Source: an uncultured Chloracidobacterium sp.
GTDB taxonomy: Bacteria > Acidobacteriota > Blastocatellia > Pyrinomonadales > Pyrinomonadaceae
Length of the DNA: 64,000 nucleotides
NCBI GenBank assembly: GCA_936914845.1
Contig: CAKZGE010000017.1
Span: forward strand, 1 to 64,000
Reading direction: 5' to 3'
The position numbers were made by a program, and so were the translations under genes. Under the pieces are notes generated by a model. The model worked only from the letters and a program-made list of their open reading frames with translations, searched no databases and was not told the DNA's origin. Numbering within the stretch: position 1 is the stretch's first letter; every line of letters starts with the position of its first letter. This document shows, piece by piece, positions 16,945 through 24,904 of the stretch.

Positions 16945-17661
16945 TTATGCAGCAGCTCGCCCGAATGCCTCATCCACCGATCTCGGTGCTGCGACGTTCT
17001 CGCTCTGCTTCTTCATCGATTCACGGAGGTTATCGAAAAATCCGGTCGGCCCGCCCTGCGGATTCGGCCCTTTCCCGTTACCTGTGATCGGCGTAGTTGG
17101 TGATGCCTCGGCACTAACTTTTAGGCTCGGCAGATAATCCGCCAATTTCTCATTGGCAAATGAAGTGAAAACGACCTCTGCGGCGTCTTTGGTTGGCTTG
17201 ATATAAGCCACTCGAACGGCATTGCCGTCCTTATCTTTTTCGTCCTTGATGATGATCGCGGCTTCCGGAAACCGGCCCATCTGATCTTTCAGAACCGACA
17301 GTTTAAGCTTTGAGCCATCCAAACCGAGATCAGCGATCTCGCGGAGCGTTTCCATACCGGATAATTCGCGGTTCTGCGTTTCCAATTCGGCGACGCGGCT
17401 CAGGTCTTTGGCGATATCGGCCGCCTTTTTCTCAAGCTTTTTGAACTCGTTATATTCGGCCGCATCTTCGGCGGATAATACAACGCTTCCTTCTTTCGGC
17501 AGTTTGGCCTTGATCTCGCGATTCTTTTCGCGAAGCTGATAGTTCTCATCGAACAATTGTGAAGCCAATTTCATGGCGTCTTTATCATGCTTATCAAGCA
17601 GCCGCTGAAATCCCTCTGCGGGATTCGGTGCCGGTGTCGGGTTTGGTGTTGGTTCTGACAT
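16945..17661 (-). CDS. Capsid scaffolding protein
   Basis: 238 residues from ATG 17661 (MSEPTPNPTPAPNP). The longer frame from 17700 runs through a terminator hairpin and is not preferred. After a Pro-rich start comes a long coiled coil (about 20-110: FQRLLDKHDKDAMKLASQL ... VAELETQNRELSG), then a globular part and a Gly/Pro-rich linker to a short C-terminal helix (FFDNLRESMKKQSE). This is the layout of phage GP20-type scaffolds. There is no Shine-Dalgarno before 17661. The start lies about 12 nt after the T-run of an intrinsic terminator. Confidence 0.75.
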   Translation of the reverse strand: MSEPTPNPTPAPNPAEGFQRLLDKHDKDAMKLASQLFDENYQLREKNREIKAKLPKEGSVVLSAEDAAEYNEFKKLEKKAADIAKDLSRVAELETQNRELSGMETLREIADLGLDGSKLKLSVLKDQMGRFPEAAIIIKDEKDKDGNAVRVAYIKPTKDAAEVVFTSFANEKLADYLPSLKVSAEASPTTPITGNGKGPNPQGGPTGFFDNLRESMKKQSENVAAPRSVDEAFGRAAA

Positions 17662-17672
17662 AGTGATCAAAA

Positions 17673-17697
17673 ATAAAAACGCCCGCCAAATGGCAGG
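17673..17697 (-). terminator. Intrinsic terminator directly before the scaffold gene
   Basis: GCCTGCC and GGCGGGC form a 7-bp GC-rich stem (one G-T pair) with a 4-nt ATTT loop. It is followed by a T-rich tract of the form G-T5-A-T5. A competing outer pairing uses CGCCCGC at 17715-17721 with the same downstream arm. Since the scaffold ATG follows within about 12 nt, there is no room for a new promoter, so expression must pass through it. Confidence 0.75.
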
Positions 17698-17775
17698 CAC
17701 TTTCCTGACATCCAGCGGGCGATGGTTTCCTAAATAAAACGATGACCCAAGGTCTTTAAGATTTTCAGTTTCAAT

Positions 17776-17937
17776 TTAACCGATTGATGGCGTTTTAGCA
17801 ACCAGTTTTTGCACATATTCCCGTGCCTTCTCCGGGTAGCGCCGCATCAGCAGCAGCATATACCGCAATTCGACCCGCGATTCTTCTTCATGTCTTCGCT
17901 CGATCTCACTTTTCTTTATCACTTTTGGGTCGCTCAT
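17776..17937 (-). CDS. Small helical phage protein (53 aa)
   Basis: ATG 17937 to TAA 17776, 53 residues, charged and helical (VIKKSEIERRHEEESRVELR, then YPEKAREYVQKL). It overlaps the end of the preceding small gene by 32 bp. No strong ribosome site, so it may be translated by coupling. It stands between the MuF-like protein and scaffold genes. Function unknown; supported mainly by its open frame, composition and tight packing. Confidence 0.5.
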   Translation of the reverse strand: MSDPKVIKKSEIERRHEEESRVELRYMLLLMRRYPEKAREYVQKLVAKTPSIG

Positions 17938-18055
17938 CTTCATTGGTGATAACTATCGCCTGGCATCGGATGCAGCGAGAAATGCTCGTTCCGGGGATCC
18001 TCGCTAACTGATGTCCACGCTTAAAACATTCCGCTGACGGATTTTTCACGCTCAT
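17906..18055 (-). CDS. Small Cys-containing phage protein (49 aa)
   Basis: The ATG at 18055 overlaps the stop of the MuF-like gene as ATGA, the same junction used repeatedly in this operon. The product starts MSVKNPSAECFKRGHQ and contains a CIRC pair plus one upstream Cys and His, so it could bind a metal as a tiny zinc knuckle. Longer readings of this frame extend into the upstream gene and are rejected. Role unknown. Confidence 0.6.
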   Translation of the reverse strand: MSVKNPSAECFKRGHQLARIPGTSISRCIRCQAIVITNEDERPKSDKEK

Positions 18056-18747
18056 CGATAGATCAAAAAGCAGCGGCAGAACCGCTTGCATTGCAGCGTC
18101 CCGATGGGCGGCATTTCGCTTATCGGCAGCCAGCGGCCGGCATAAGCAATACATCCTTTACAGCTTTCCGAAGCCCGGCGGATGCGTTTTGCTTCTGTCT
18201 GAATTCCCATCGAATCGCGAATCGTTTGTTCCACATTTGAGAAAGTGATCGACGCTGCCCGGACATAGCTCTTAGCGCGAGCCTTGATCCGCCGAAATGA
18301 ACCGGCCTTCTTTTGATCAACATCGCTTATAAATTCCTCGGCAAAGGCGATCTCTTCGGTGATTCGTCCGGCAATGACCGGATTTCTGGCGGCCGCGACA
18401 ATGCCGCCCAAAGCCAAAGCACCGGCGAGAATATGCGCCGATGAGATATTCCGCTCGAATTGCTCCTGAAATTCCTTGATAGTGATCTTTTCCGCTTCGA
18501 GATCATCAACCAATTTAGCAATCCGGCGGGCCAATTTATCTTCGATCCGCAGCAGATATTTGCGTATTTGTTTGGCAGATACAGACCGCCCATTAAAATA
18601 AAAACGACCCTCCGCGGCATCGAAGATGACCATCCGCACACCGTCGGCGTCTTTCTTTCGCATCAGCAGAAGCAGCAACAACCCCAGATACTCGGCATCG
18701 CTCTGGGCTTCTTTCTCATGCTTTTCCTGCAATTCTTCTGCGATCAT
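18052..18747 (-). CDS. MuF/SPP1 gp7-like minor head protein
   Basis: 231 residues, directly after the portal gene with a 4-bp ATGA overlap. The N-terminal half is helical. The C-terminal part holds the MuF signature-like stretch: ASITFSNVEQTIRDSMGIQTEAKRIRRASESCKGCIAYAGRWLPISEMPPIGTLQCKRFCRC, with four to five cysteines and the 'P.g...C..rCrC' ending that in this family lies inside the head. It is injected or needed for DNA packing and ejection in relatives. No toxin domain is fused. Confidence 0.75.
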   Translation of the reverse strand: MIAEELQEKHEKEAQSDAEYLGLLLLLLMRKKDADGVRMVIFDAAEGRFYFNGRSVSAKQIRKYLLRIEDKLARRIAKLVDDLEAEKITIKEFQEQFERNISSAHILAGALALGGIVAAARNPVIAGRITEEIAFAEEFISDVDQKKAGSFRRIKARAKSYVRAASITFSNVEQTIRDSMGIQTEAKRIRRASESCKGCIAYAGRWLPISEMPPIGTLQCKRFCRCFLIYR

Positions 18748-20300
18748 GAATTCTCTTTACCTTCGCCATCCTGATCAATATCATCCGCTTCATCTTCCGT
18801 TATGATCGCCTCCGCTGCCTCCTCCCGCTTGAGTATCTCTTCGACCGTAACATCTGAGAAACCGGCGATCCGCAATTGCTCACGGCGGTCAATAATTCCT
18901 TCCAAAGCTCCGGCCCGCGCCGCTTTCTTCATCAAGAGGTCTTCCTGTTCGGCTTCGGTCTCTCCGACCAGCGACGCCGGACGGATCGCAAAATCAAGTT
19001 CGCCTTTTGCATAGCTATTCAAGCTAAAAGGCCGGAAAAGGTCTTGTTGTTTGGTCTTATTCATCCAGCCGCCGCCGTTAGCTCGCATACCGGCAACCGC
19101 CAACTGCATCTGCCGCAGTTTGACAAGCTGTGCGTTATATCCGGCCTGTGCCGAATCAAGCTTATTCTGGGCCGGTGTCAGCATCCGCTCCAAAGCCGCA
19201 CCGGAGAGCTGCGAGTTCTCGCGGATGATCGCCGCCGCCTGCAGTTCAGGATAATCATCATTGAGCGATTCGATCGCATCACGCAGATACGGTTGCGATT
19301 CGCCGAGTTTGAGGCTTCCGGCCAGATCAAGCACACCGGCACCCTGACCTGTCTTGAAAAAAGCATGTTCATATCGCGGATCGTCCATGTAAAGGCGGCC
19401 TTGACGATTCGGTTCAGCAGCTCCGGCAGATGCTCCGGAGATCGGCAAAATAACGCCATCAGTAGAGATCACCTTCGGCGATTCGATCATCTTGTGGATA
19501 TTGTCATGGAGATGTGAGGCCAGCGAATTGATCTCATCCACTTTATGGAATGCAGGCATGGCGGGCAGACCATAATCACCGCCGTCATCAGCATGCTTGA
19601 TCCAGACCGCAAAAACAAAACCGTATGGATTTGGTTCCACTTCGGCGGTACGGCCTTCGGGAATGAACGGCCGCCCGTCGCGGAAGTATGAGAAGGTCTC
19701 TTTGGTGACCTCTTTGCGATAGGTGTATTGCGTTTTAGCCGCCCGATCCCATGCTGTATATTCGAGCGTATAGCTTTGCACATCACCGACATCATTCAGC
19801 TCAATGTCGGTCACATATCCCGGCCAGACCGCATTATGCAGCACCTTTTGGCGTCCGAGATCGTCGATGCCTTCGACCAGGACGCAGCCGGTCGCGGCAG
19901 CATAGCGTTTGATGACCAAAGAGCTTGAACGAAAGCCGCTCCATTGGTCGATCTGGGCAATGGCGTCAATGATCTGCTCATCTGTTTCCTGTTCGAGCGG
20001 TGTCACCAATGCTTGGTTGGCGGTCTCATTCGGCGCCAACCAGATATTGTCGGCATAGAAATCGACGATCGGCGTTACCGGATTGTAGATCAACCGTGTC
20101 AGCCGGTAGAGCTGCCGTTCGGTGATATATGATGCCCATTCGCGATGATTGGCAAAGGCGGTCTGGCGATAATAGGCCCATGCCAGCGAATAGAGATCGA
20201 CCCGCTCTTCCCTCGTCAGATTCCGCAACACCGCACCGGGATCCTTAAATGCATTCCATCCAACCAAAACTGCCATTTTTGTTCTTCCCCACACATTCAT
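18744..20300 (-). CDS. Portal protein
   Basis: 518 residues, of the SPP1 gp6-like group by size and order (terminase, portal, MuF). The middle holds beta segments (SYTLEYTAWDRAAKTQYTYRKEV), the wing; the part near 330-400 has helical crown residues with AAAIIRENSQLSGAALERMLTPAQNKLDSAQAGYNAQL, a pattern like 'SG.Al......l......k' of portals. Its ATG overlaps the terminase stop by four bases. Twelve copies form the DNA entry vertex. Confidence 0.85.
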   Translation of the reverse strand: MNVWGRTKMAVLVGWNAFKDPGAVLRNLTREERVDLYSLAWAYYRQTAFANHREWASYITERQLYRLTRLIYNPVTPIVDFYADNIWLAPNETANQALVTPLEQETDEQIIDAIAQIDQWSGFRSSSLVIKRYAAATGCVLVEGIDDLGRQKVLHNAVWPGYVTDIELNDVGDVQSYTLEYTAWDRAAKTQYTYRKEVTKETFSYFRDGRPFIPEGRTAEVEPNPYGFVFAVWIKHADDGGDYGLPAMPAFHKVDEINSLASHLHDNIHKMIESPKVISTDGVILPISGASAGAAEPNRQGRLYMDDPRYEHAFFKTGQGAGVLDLAGSLKLGESQPYLRDAIESLNDDYPELQAAAIIRENSQLSGAALERMLTPAQNKLDSAQAGYNAQLVKLRQMQLAVAGMRANGGGWMNKTKQQDLFRPFSLNSYAKGELDFAIRPASLVGETEAEQEDLLMKKAARAGALEGIIDRREQLRIAGFSDVTVEEILKREEAAEAIITEDEADDIDQDGEGKENS

Positions 20301-21553
20301 AATCTTCCGAATGCTGCACGTTCAGCATCTGTCACTTGAGTTTGAGCGATCTTCTGCGTTTCGGATGCATACCGCATCGCATCGACCGCGTGATCCGTTC
20401 CTTTCTCCGGCTCCTCGAGTAGAACATCATTCTTTTCGCGGTAAACGTAGGTTGCTATCTCATCCAGCAGATTGCGCGACGGCCGCACTACCTTAAGGTT
20501 GAAATTCTTGACGCGGTTAATGCCGTCAACCACGCTTCCGGCATATTTGAAGCTTGGCTTAACATTAAATCCGGCCTGCTTGAGGTCTTCGATCATTTCC
20601 GGCCGCGAATTATCGCAGATCATCGGCAGATTCTTTTTCACACCGATCTTTTCGAGCCGCTCGATCAATGCCGATGAGCCAAGTTTTGCTTCATACAGCA
20701 GTTCTTTGACGTAGTAGTCCATCCTTTCGGAATCGTATGCATCATCGACCACACCGGCGATCAATGCACATGGAGCAGTAAAGCCGAAATCCAGCCCATA
20801 GAACTGTTCTTCCGGCATTTCATCGACCACATCATAATCGGTAAAGATCAACCCCTCGTAGGCAACGCCCCATTGTCCGAGGCCATCAACCGCATACCGT
20901 TTCGGATCAAGCCGTTTCAATGATTCAAGAAAATCAATGGTCGATTGCGGACAGAATGGATTATCCCAGTAGTTAACGAAGAGTTTTTCCGCGTCATACA
21001 GGTTATCCTCAAAAAAATCCTTGTATATCCACGATTGCTTTGATATCGGATTAAAGGTGAAATGAAACTGCGGCTGAACGCCTTCCGCATTACGCAATGA
21101 ACCGACGATATCAAAAAAATCCTGCCGTCCGATCTCATTCTGCCGCGTGATCGGTTCTTCCGCCCAGAAATCGGTCGGATCAGCCACCGAACGCAGCGAA
21201 TCCGGCAATTCGAAAGATCCGCCAATCATCATATTGCTCGTCTTCTTGCAGATGATCGTCATCGTTGTATCAAGAAACCGGAATTGGTCTTTGAAAACCT
21301 CGAACCGATTCGCAATATCCTTGAAAAGCTGATACTGCGAAAGACGGACATTCTTCTGCGTATCGCGAGCAAAGATCGTCCGGCAATACTTGGCGGTCAT
21401 TGCTTTGGCTAGAAAATAGATGGCTTTTGACCAGCTTTTTGATGAGCCGCGACCGCCAAACCATATCTGATATGGTTTCTGTGAGTTCCAGACCTCGGTA
21501 AAGGCTTGCGGTACCTGGATCACGTACTGGCTGTTATTTGCCGTCATCATCAT
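20297..21553 (-). CDS. Terminase large subunit
   Basis: About 418 residues. The ATPase domain has Walker A GGRGSSKS near residue 36 and Walker B-type DFWAEE near 130. The nuclease domain begins with GLDFGFTAPCAL near 240 and has the later acidic residues DNSRPEMIEDLK and TDHAVDAMRY typical of the RNase H fold terminase nucleases. Three ATGs in a row (21553-21545) follow a weak site; a GTG at 21574 is a less likely start because it overlaps the small subunit further. It packages DNA through the portal. Confidence 0.92.
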   Translation of the reverse strand: MMMTANNSQYVIQVPQAFTEVWNSQKPYQIWFGGRGSSKSWSKAIYFLAKAMTAKYCRTIFARDTQKNVRLSQYQLFKDIANRFEVFKDQFRFLDTTMTIICKKTSNMMIGGSFELPDSLRSVADPTDFWAEEPITRQNEIGRQDFFDIVGSLRNAEGVQPQFHFTFNPISKQSWIYKDFFEDNLYDAEKLFVNYWDNPFCPQSTIDFLESLKRLDPKRYAVDGLGQWGVAYEGLIFTDYDVVDEMPEEQFYGLDFGFTAPCALIAGVVDDAYDSERMDYYVKELLYEAKLGSSALIERLEKIGVKKNLPMICDNSRPEMIEDLKQAGFNVKPSFKYAGSVVDGINRVKNFNLKVVRPSRNLLDEIATYVYREKNDVLLEEPEKGTDHAVDAMRYASETQKIAQTQVTDAERAAFGRL

Positions 21554-22043
21554 TAGTATCAATCGAACCCACACCCTGAATGACCAGCGTCATGCTGCTC
21601 TCTAGCGGGCCACCTTCATTGCCGGTCACTTCAACCTTATGAGCCGCCTTTGCTCCATAAAGCTCGGAAAGCTCCTTGCTGGCTTTGGTCAATACCTCCA
21701 CCGCCCGCAGTTTATCTTTCGGATCACCGTCGCGTTCATTCATGATCTGCATTGCGATCATGATACCTGCCTCCAATCGCTCGGTGTTGATGATCCTGAT
21801 TTCAAGGGCATCCTGCGTATATTTCTCTTTGACCTCATTAACAACCGCCTTATATTCATCATAAACCTGTGTTACCGAAAGCCCTCTAATCGACCTGCTC
21901 TTGCTTTTGGCATCTTTCTTGAGCAGTATCGATATTTCGCGAAATTGGGCTCCCCGCCGTCGTAGTTCAAATATCCTCTGCCGCCGCTCCAACCGCTCCG
22001 GCGAAATTGTGATCTTTCTTGGTTTTTTCTTTCCGCCCTTCAT
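21534..22043 (-). CDS. Terminase small subunit
   Basis: 169 residues. The N-terminal ~80 residues are basic (KGGKKKPRKITISPERLERRQRI) with an HTH-like pair of helices (RGAQFREISILLKK) for DNA recognition. The middle helices (LEAGIMIAMQIMNERDGDPKDKLRAVEVLTKASKELSELYG) match the oligomerisation region of small terminases with 'L..l...a..LyG'. It overlaps the large subunit. It lies 15 bp after folE, so packaging and the DNA modification genes share one transcript. Confidence 0.75.
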   Translation of the reverse strand: MKGGKKKPRKITISPERLERRQRIFELRRRGAQFREISILLKKDAKSKSRSIRGLSVTQVYDEYKAVVNEVKEKYTQDALEIRIINTERLEAGIMIAMQIMNERDGDPKDKLRAVEVLTKASKELSELYGAKAAHKVEVTGNEGGPLESSMTLVIQGVGSIDTNDDDGK

Positions 22044-22058
22044 CTATCTATGATCTTT

Positions 22059-22616
22059 TTATCCCTGCACAAATTTCATGAACTCGGCCCGCGTTTCAGG
22101 ATGTTCGCGGAAGCTGCCAAGCATGCAAGATGTCATAGTGACCACACCCGGTTTCTGCACTCCGCGCATTGCCATACAAAGATGCTCCGCTTGGAGAACG
22201 ACCGCCACACCGACCGGATCAAGCAGATCCATTAAAGAATTCGCCACCTGCTGCGTGATCCGCTCCTGATTCTGAAAACTGCGGGCAAACCGATCGAGCA
22301 GCCGCGGCAGTTTTGATAATCCGACGATCTTGCCGTTCGGGATATAACCAATGGCCGCTTTGCCGAAGAATGGCACTAGATGATGTTCACATAAGCTATA
22401 GAACGGAATATCATTGAGGACGATCATTTCATCCATCCCTTCGGCATCAAAGGTTGTAAAATTCCAAAGCGGTTCGGCATGAAACTCATTCAAGAATTTA
22501 ATAAAGCGGCGCGGCGTCCCCCGCAGCCCCTCACGCTCCGGATCCTCATCAAAAGCCGCGATGATCCGTTTTACCGAATCTTCCAAACTTTGTGCATTTG
22601 CAGTGATAGTTTCCAT
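22059..22616 (-). CDS. folE: GTP cyclohydrolase I, first step of 7-deazaguanine synthesis
   Basis: 185 residues, the full length of the compact type I enzyme. It converts GTP to dihydroneopterin triphosphate. Zinc-site cysteines are clear in YSLCEHHLVPF and AEHLCMAMRG, with the substrate motif GVQKPG and the GLSKLPRL stretch. The start overlaps the queE C-terminus by 46 bp and both readings look real; AAGGA stands 9 nt before ATG 22616. In an operon with QueD, QueE and DpdA it feeds preQ0-type precursor synthesis, although it could also raise folate flux. The active residues look intact. Confidence 0.95.
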   Translation of the reverse strand: METITANAQSLEDSVKRIIAAFDEDPEREGLRGTPRRFIKFLNEFHAEPLWNFTTFDAEGMDEMIVLNDIPFYSLCEHHLVPFFGKAAIGYIPNGKIVGLSKLPRLLDRFARSFQNQERITQQVANSLMDLLDPVGVAVVLQAEHLCMAMRGVQKPGVVTMTSCMLGSFREHPETRAEFMKFVQG

Positions 22617-23188
22617 TCAGGATTTTCCTTGACCAGCTCGATACAATGAGCCAGATTCTCTTGGTTCAACCGGTCGCCATCGCTGTGCGGCGATATAAAA
22701 TAATGCTCGGCATCGATACTTGGTTCCGGTATGGCTTGGCCGACGCTCCGCACATACCGCAGTTCATTTACTCCATGCGGGAAGTTCTTTTTGATGACAT
22801 GCTCGGCCACTTTCGGGCTGACCGCCACATAATCGAGACCTTCCGGCACCGGAAATAATCCACTCGTCTCTATTGCCTGAAAATGGCCTTCTTTCTTGAA
22901 ATAGGCAACGATCTCGGCATCAAGCTGTTGGGCAGGTTCGCCGCCCGTCCAGATGATCGAGGCGAACGGATTATGCATCGTTTCAAGGCCTTCATTTATC
23001 CATTCGACAATATCCTCCGGCTTCCATTCCTCACCGCTCTCAAACTCCGTATCGCAGCGGACGCCGGATGCATAACAGGCATCTTTTGTTTTACAGCCGG
23101 ATAACCGGATAAAAACATTGGCCATTCCCGCCTTCGCTCCTTCTCCCTGCAGGCTGTAGAAAATCTCATTGACGCGAAGTGTTTTCAT
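22571..23188 (-). CDS. queE: 7-carboxy-7-deazaguanine synthase (radical SAM)
   Basis: 205 residues. Makes CDG from carboxytetrahydropterin. It starts MKTLRVNEIFYSLQGEGAKAGMANVFIRLSGC, with the QueE 'sLQGEG' and 'FiRLsGC' hallmarks, then GGEPAQQLD (the GGEP SAM motif), VSPK and the C-terminal SLQMHKVWKIR. The Fe-S cysteines are C32, C38 and C45 (CX5CX6C), instead of the more common CX3CX2C or CX14CX2C spacing. Its stop lies inside folE, and its start overlaps the queD stop by four bases. Confidence 0.93.
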   Translation of the reverse strand: MKTLRVNEIFYSLQGEGAKAGMANVFIRLSGCKTKDACYASGVRCDTEFESGEEWKPEDIVEWINEGLETMHNPFASIIWTGGEPAQQLDAEIVAYFKKEGHFQAIETSGLFPVPEGLDYVAVSPKVAEHVIKKNFPHGVNELRYVRSVGQAIPEPSIDAEHYFISPHSDGDRLNQENLAHCIELVKENPEWKLSLQMHKVWKIR

Positions 23189-23559
23189 ACTGAATATTCG
23201 GCCGCCGTCTTAGCGGTCTCCTTCACGGTTATGGAGGTAAGCGAATCACCGATATCAGTAGATCGAACCAACAAATAAATGTAATAAGCTAAGTTCTCGG
23301 CGGTCGGGTTAGCTTTAGTCACCCATTCGGCAATAACATCGTTAAGGTGATAGTGGTCGAGCTTCTCAATGATCGGTTCCATGACCGCATCTATCGCATG
23401 ATAATCTTCCACAAAACCACTCTTCGGCAGTATTTCATTCTGCAGCTTCACAATAACCGTGTAGTTATGCCCATGTAGCCGCGAACATGGATGATCCTCC
23501 GCCAAACCATTCAATTGATGGCTGGCTGAGAAGTGATATTCTTTGGTGATCGTAAACAT
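23185..23559 (-). CDS. queD: 6-carboxytetrahydropterin synthase (QueD)
   Basis: 124 residues, full length. It turns dihydroneopterin triphosphate into 6-carboxytetrahydropterin. Zinc ligands are visible in HFSASHQL and LHGHNY, the catalytic Cys in DHPCSRLHGH, the FVEDY and LDHYHLND segments, and PTAENLA and the terminal Glu in KETAKTAAEY. Its distance to dpdA is 8 bp and it overlaps queE by 4 bp. With FolE and QueE it completes the path from GTP to CDG. Confidence 0.95.
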   Translation of the reverse strand: MFTITKEYHFSASHQLNGLAEDHPCSRLHGHNYTVIVKLQNEILPKSGFVEDYHAIDAVMEPIIEKLDHYHLNDVIAEWVTKANPTAENLAYYIYLLVRSTDIGDSLTSITVKETAKTAAEYSV

Positions 23560-23567
23560 ATTCCTTT

Positions 23568-24296
23568 TTACAAATTTCCTTCCGCGTATTCAGCGTATTG
23601 AATCCATGCCCGCAAGCTTTCCTTCCAGACTGTGCGTTTACCACGATATCCTTTGGGCGGTGTGATCGACCGCAATTTTCCATCTGCGAAACTGAACAGC
23701 TTCCCAAAACGTTGGCCGGTGATCCATGTTGATGAATCAATGCTGTAAAACGGACATTTCCGTAGCCATTCGGCATTGGTAAAACCCAATCCATGCACCC
23801 GGCAATAATTCTTTTCACAGATCTTCAAAAGCTTCGGCACTGCTGCATATTCACTCGGCTTGATATCGCCGATAGCAAAACCGCCAAAGGCGATATAGTC
23901 ATACTCCGATGAAAGCCGCTCCAAATAATCGATACCCAAATGCCGATGCCAGACCGGAATGCACTTGATACCGGTGATCTGTTCGACCATATCCCGCAAT
24001 TGCTCGGTTTGGTCGATCCCAATGATCTTGTAAATATCAAGCTCAAAATAATTGCGAATCTCGTACTTTTTGATAAATGCCGCATACTTCCGCACATATT
24101 CCGGCCAATCGATACCGCTCGGCTGCTTGGATAAAAAGGTGAACGCTCCTGAATCCAGCAGGAATGTTGCTTTATCAAGCTCATCCATCCATCGTGGTTC
24201 GATATAAACGAATGATTCCAGGATGTATTTCGGCGGTGGGATATCATTGCCTAATAAGCTCCGCATCGTTTTATATCCGGCGAGATAAAGCTTCAT
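23568..24296 (-). CDS. dpdA: Phage-type DpdA, 7-deazaguanine DNA transglycosylase
   Basis: 242 residues. It belongs to the tRNA-guanine transglycosylase (TGT) superfamily by clear motifs: FLLDSGAFTF (D48, matching the general acid/base region), YDYIAFGGFAIGD (138-144, like GGLAVGE), VHGLGFT (168-173) and YSIDSSTW (D187, likely nucleophile). It is much shorter than bacterial TGT and lacks the CxCxxC zinc cluster, both usual in phage DpdA. Phage DpdA exchanges guanine in DNA for a deazaguanine. The neighbours FolE, QueD, QueE and a ParB-like protein are the companions expected. Tight spacing (1 bp) to the ParB-like gene. Confidence 0.9.
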   Translation of the reverse strand: MKLYLAGYKTMRSLLGNDIPPPKYILESFVYIEPRWMDELDKATFLLDSGAFTFLSKQPSGIDWPEYVRKYAAFIKKYEIRNYFELDIYKIIGIDQTEQLRDMVEQITGIKCIPVWHRHLGIDYLERLSSEYDYIAFGGFAIGDIKPSEYAAVPKLLKICEKNYCRVHGLGFTNAEWLRKCPFYSIDSSTWITGQRFGKLFSFADGKLRSITPPKGYRGKRTVWKESLRAWIQYAEYAEGNL

Positions 24297-24297
24297 A

Positions 24298-24900
24298 TCA
24301 AAGATCAGCAGATAACCATTCGTTCAAAACATCACGGGCAGTCATTCCGGCCAATTGCAGGCGGGATATCGCCGCGTTATATTCAACCTCTTTATCAAAG
24401 CTGATAATCAGCTCATACTTCTCCGGTTGCGGTTCGATTGCGGCCGGCTCAAAGAATGCATCAAGATCGATCTCCGGCGTTTGGACTTGCTCCAGTAGGC
24501 CGGAAAGAGCATCACTCTCGAACGTTATCGAAGAAAGCAATTCACTGATCCGCTCGGTATCATCAAGGGCCAATGCTCCGATCCGGTCAAAGACCAGCAA
24601 AACCTTTTTTTCTTCTTCGAGCGAAAGATCGACCTTGATATACGGAATGACCTCATTCGCATTGTTCTTGAGGGCTTCCGTAACTCGGCTTTCACCATCG
24701 ACCAGGTGACCCGTCCGCACATTCTCGATGACGCCCGTCACCCATCCGATCTCGCTTAATGCGGCTGCAATCGCTGCCTGCTGAGCATCAGGATGCCGCT
24801 TCGGGTTGAGCGGATTAAGCACAAAGTCGGCGGCGGCTTTTTCGCCGTAACCGACTATGCGATTTTTCCAAAGGTTATTAGATCCTGCCGCTTTCGCCAT
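24298..24900 (-). CDS. ParB-like domain protein next to DpdA
   Basis: 200 residues. Residues 25-75 hold a ParB/sulfiredoxin-type fold: LNPLNPKRHPDAQQAAIAAAL and then VRTGHLVDGESRVTEAL, equivalent to the 'vvdGhhRleA' motif. The rest is helical with LSLEEEKKVLLVFDRIGAL, similar to the phage ParB proteins that come before DNA methylases or DpdA. It starts 5 bp after the coiled-coil membrane gene and ends 1 bp before dpdA, so the two are surely co-translated. It may guide or regulate base exchange, or act as a nuclease. In bacterial dpd clusters DpdB also carries ParB-like features (established). Its own activity here is unknown. Confidence 0.8.
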   Translation of the reverse strand: MAKAAGSNNLWKNRIVGYGEKAAADFVLNPLNPKRHPDAQQAAIAAALSEIGWVTGVIENVRTGHLVDGESRVTEALKNNANEVIPYIKVDLSLEEEKKVLLVFDRIGALALDDTERISELLSSITFESDALSGLLEQVQTPEIDLDAFFEPAAIEPQPEKYELIISFDKEVEYNAAISRLQLAGMTARDVLNEWLSADL

Positions 24901-24904
24901 ATTG

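Noticed and set aside
16613..17137. Rightward ORF of 174 residues
   Set aside because: Antisense to decoration and scaffold genes, which have motifs and ribosome sites; a shadow.
17673..17721. Riboswitch-like alternative hairpins
   Set aside because: Both pairings use the same downstream arm before the T-run, so both would terminate; it does not look like an on/off ligand switch.
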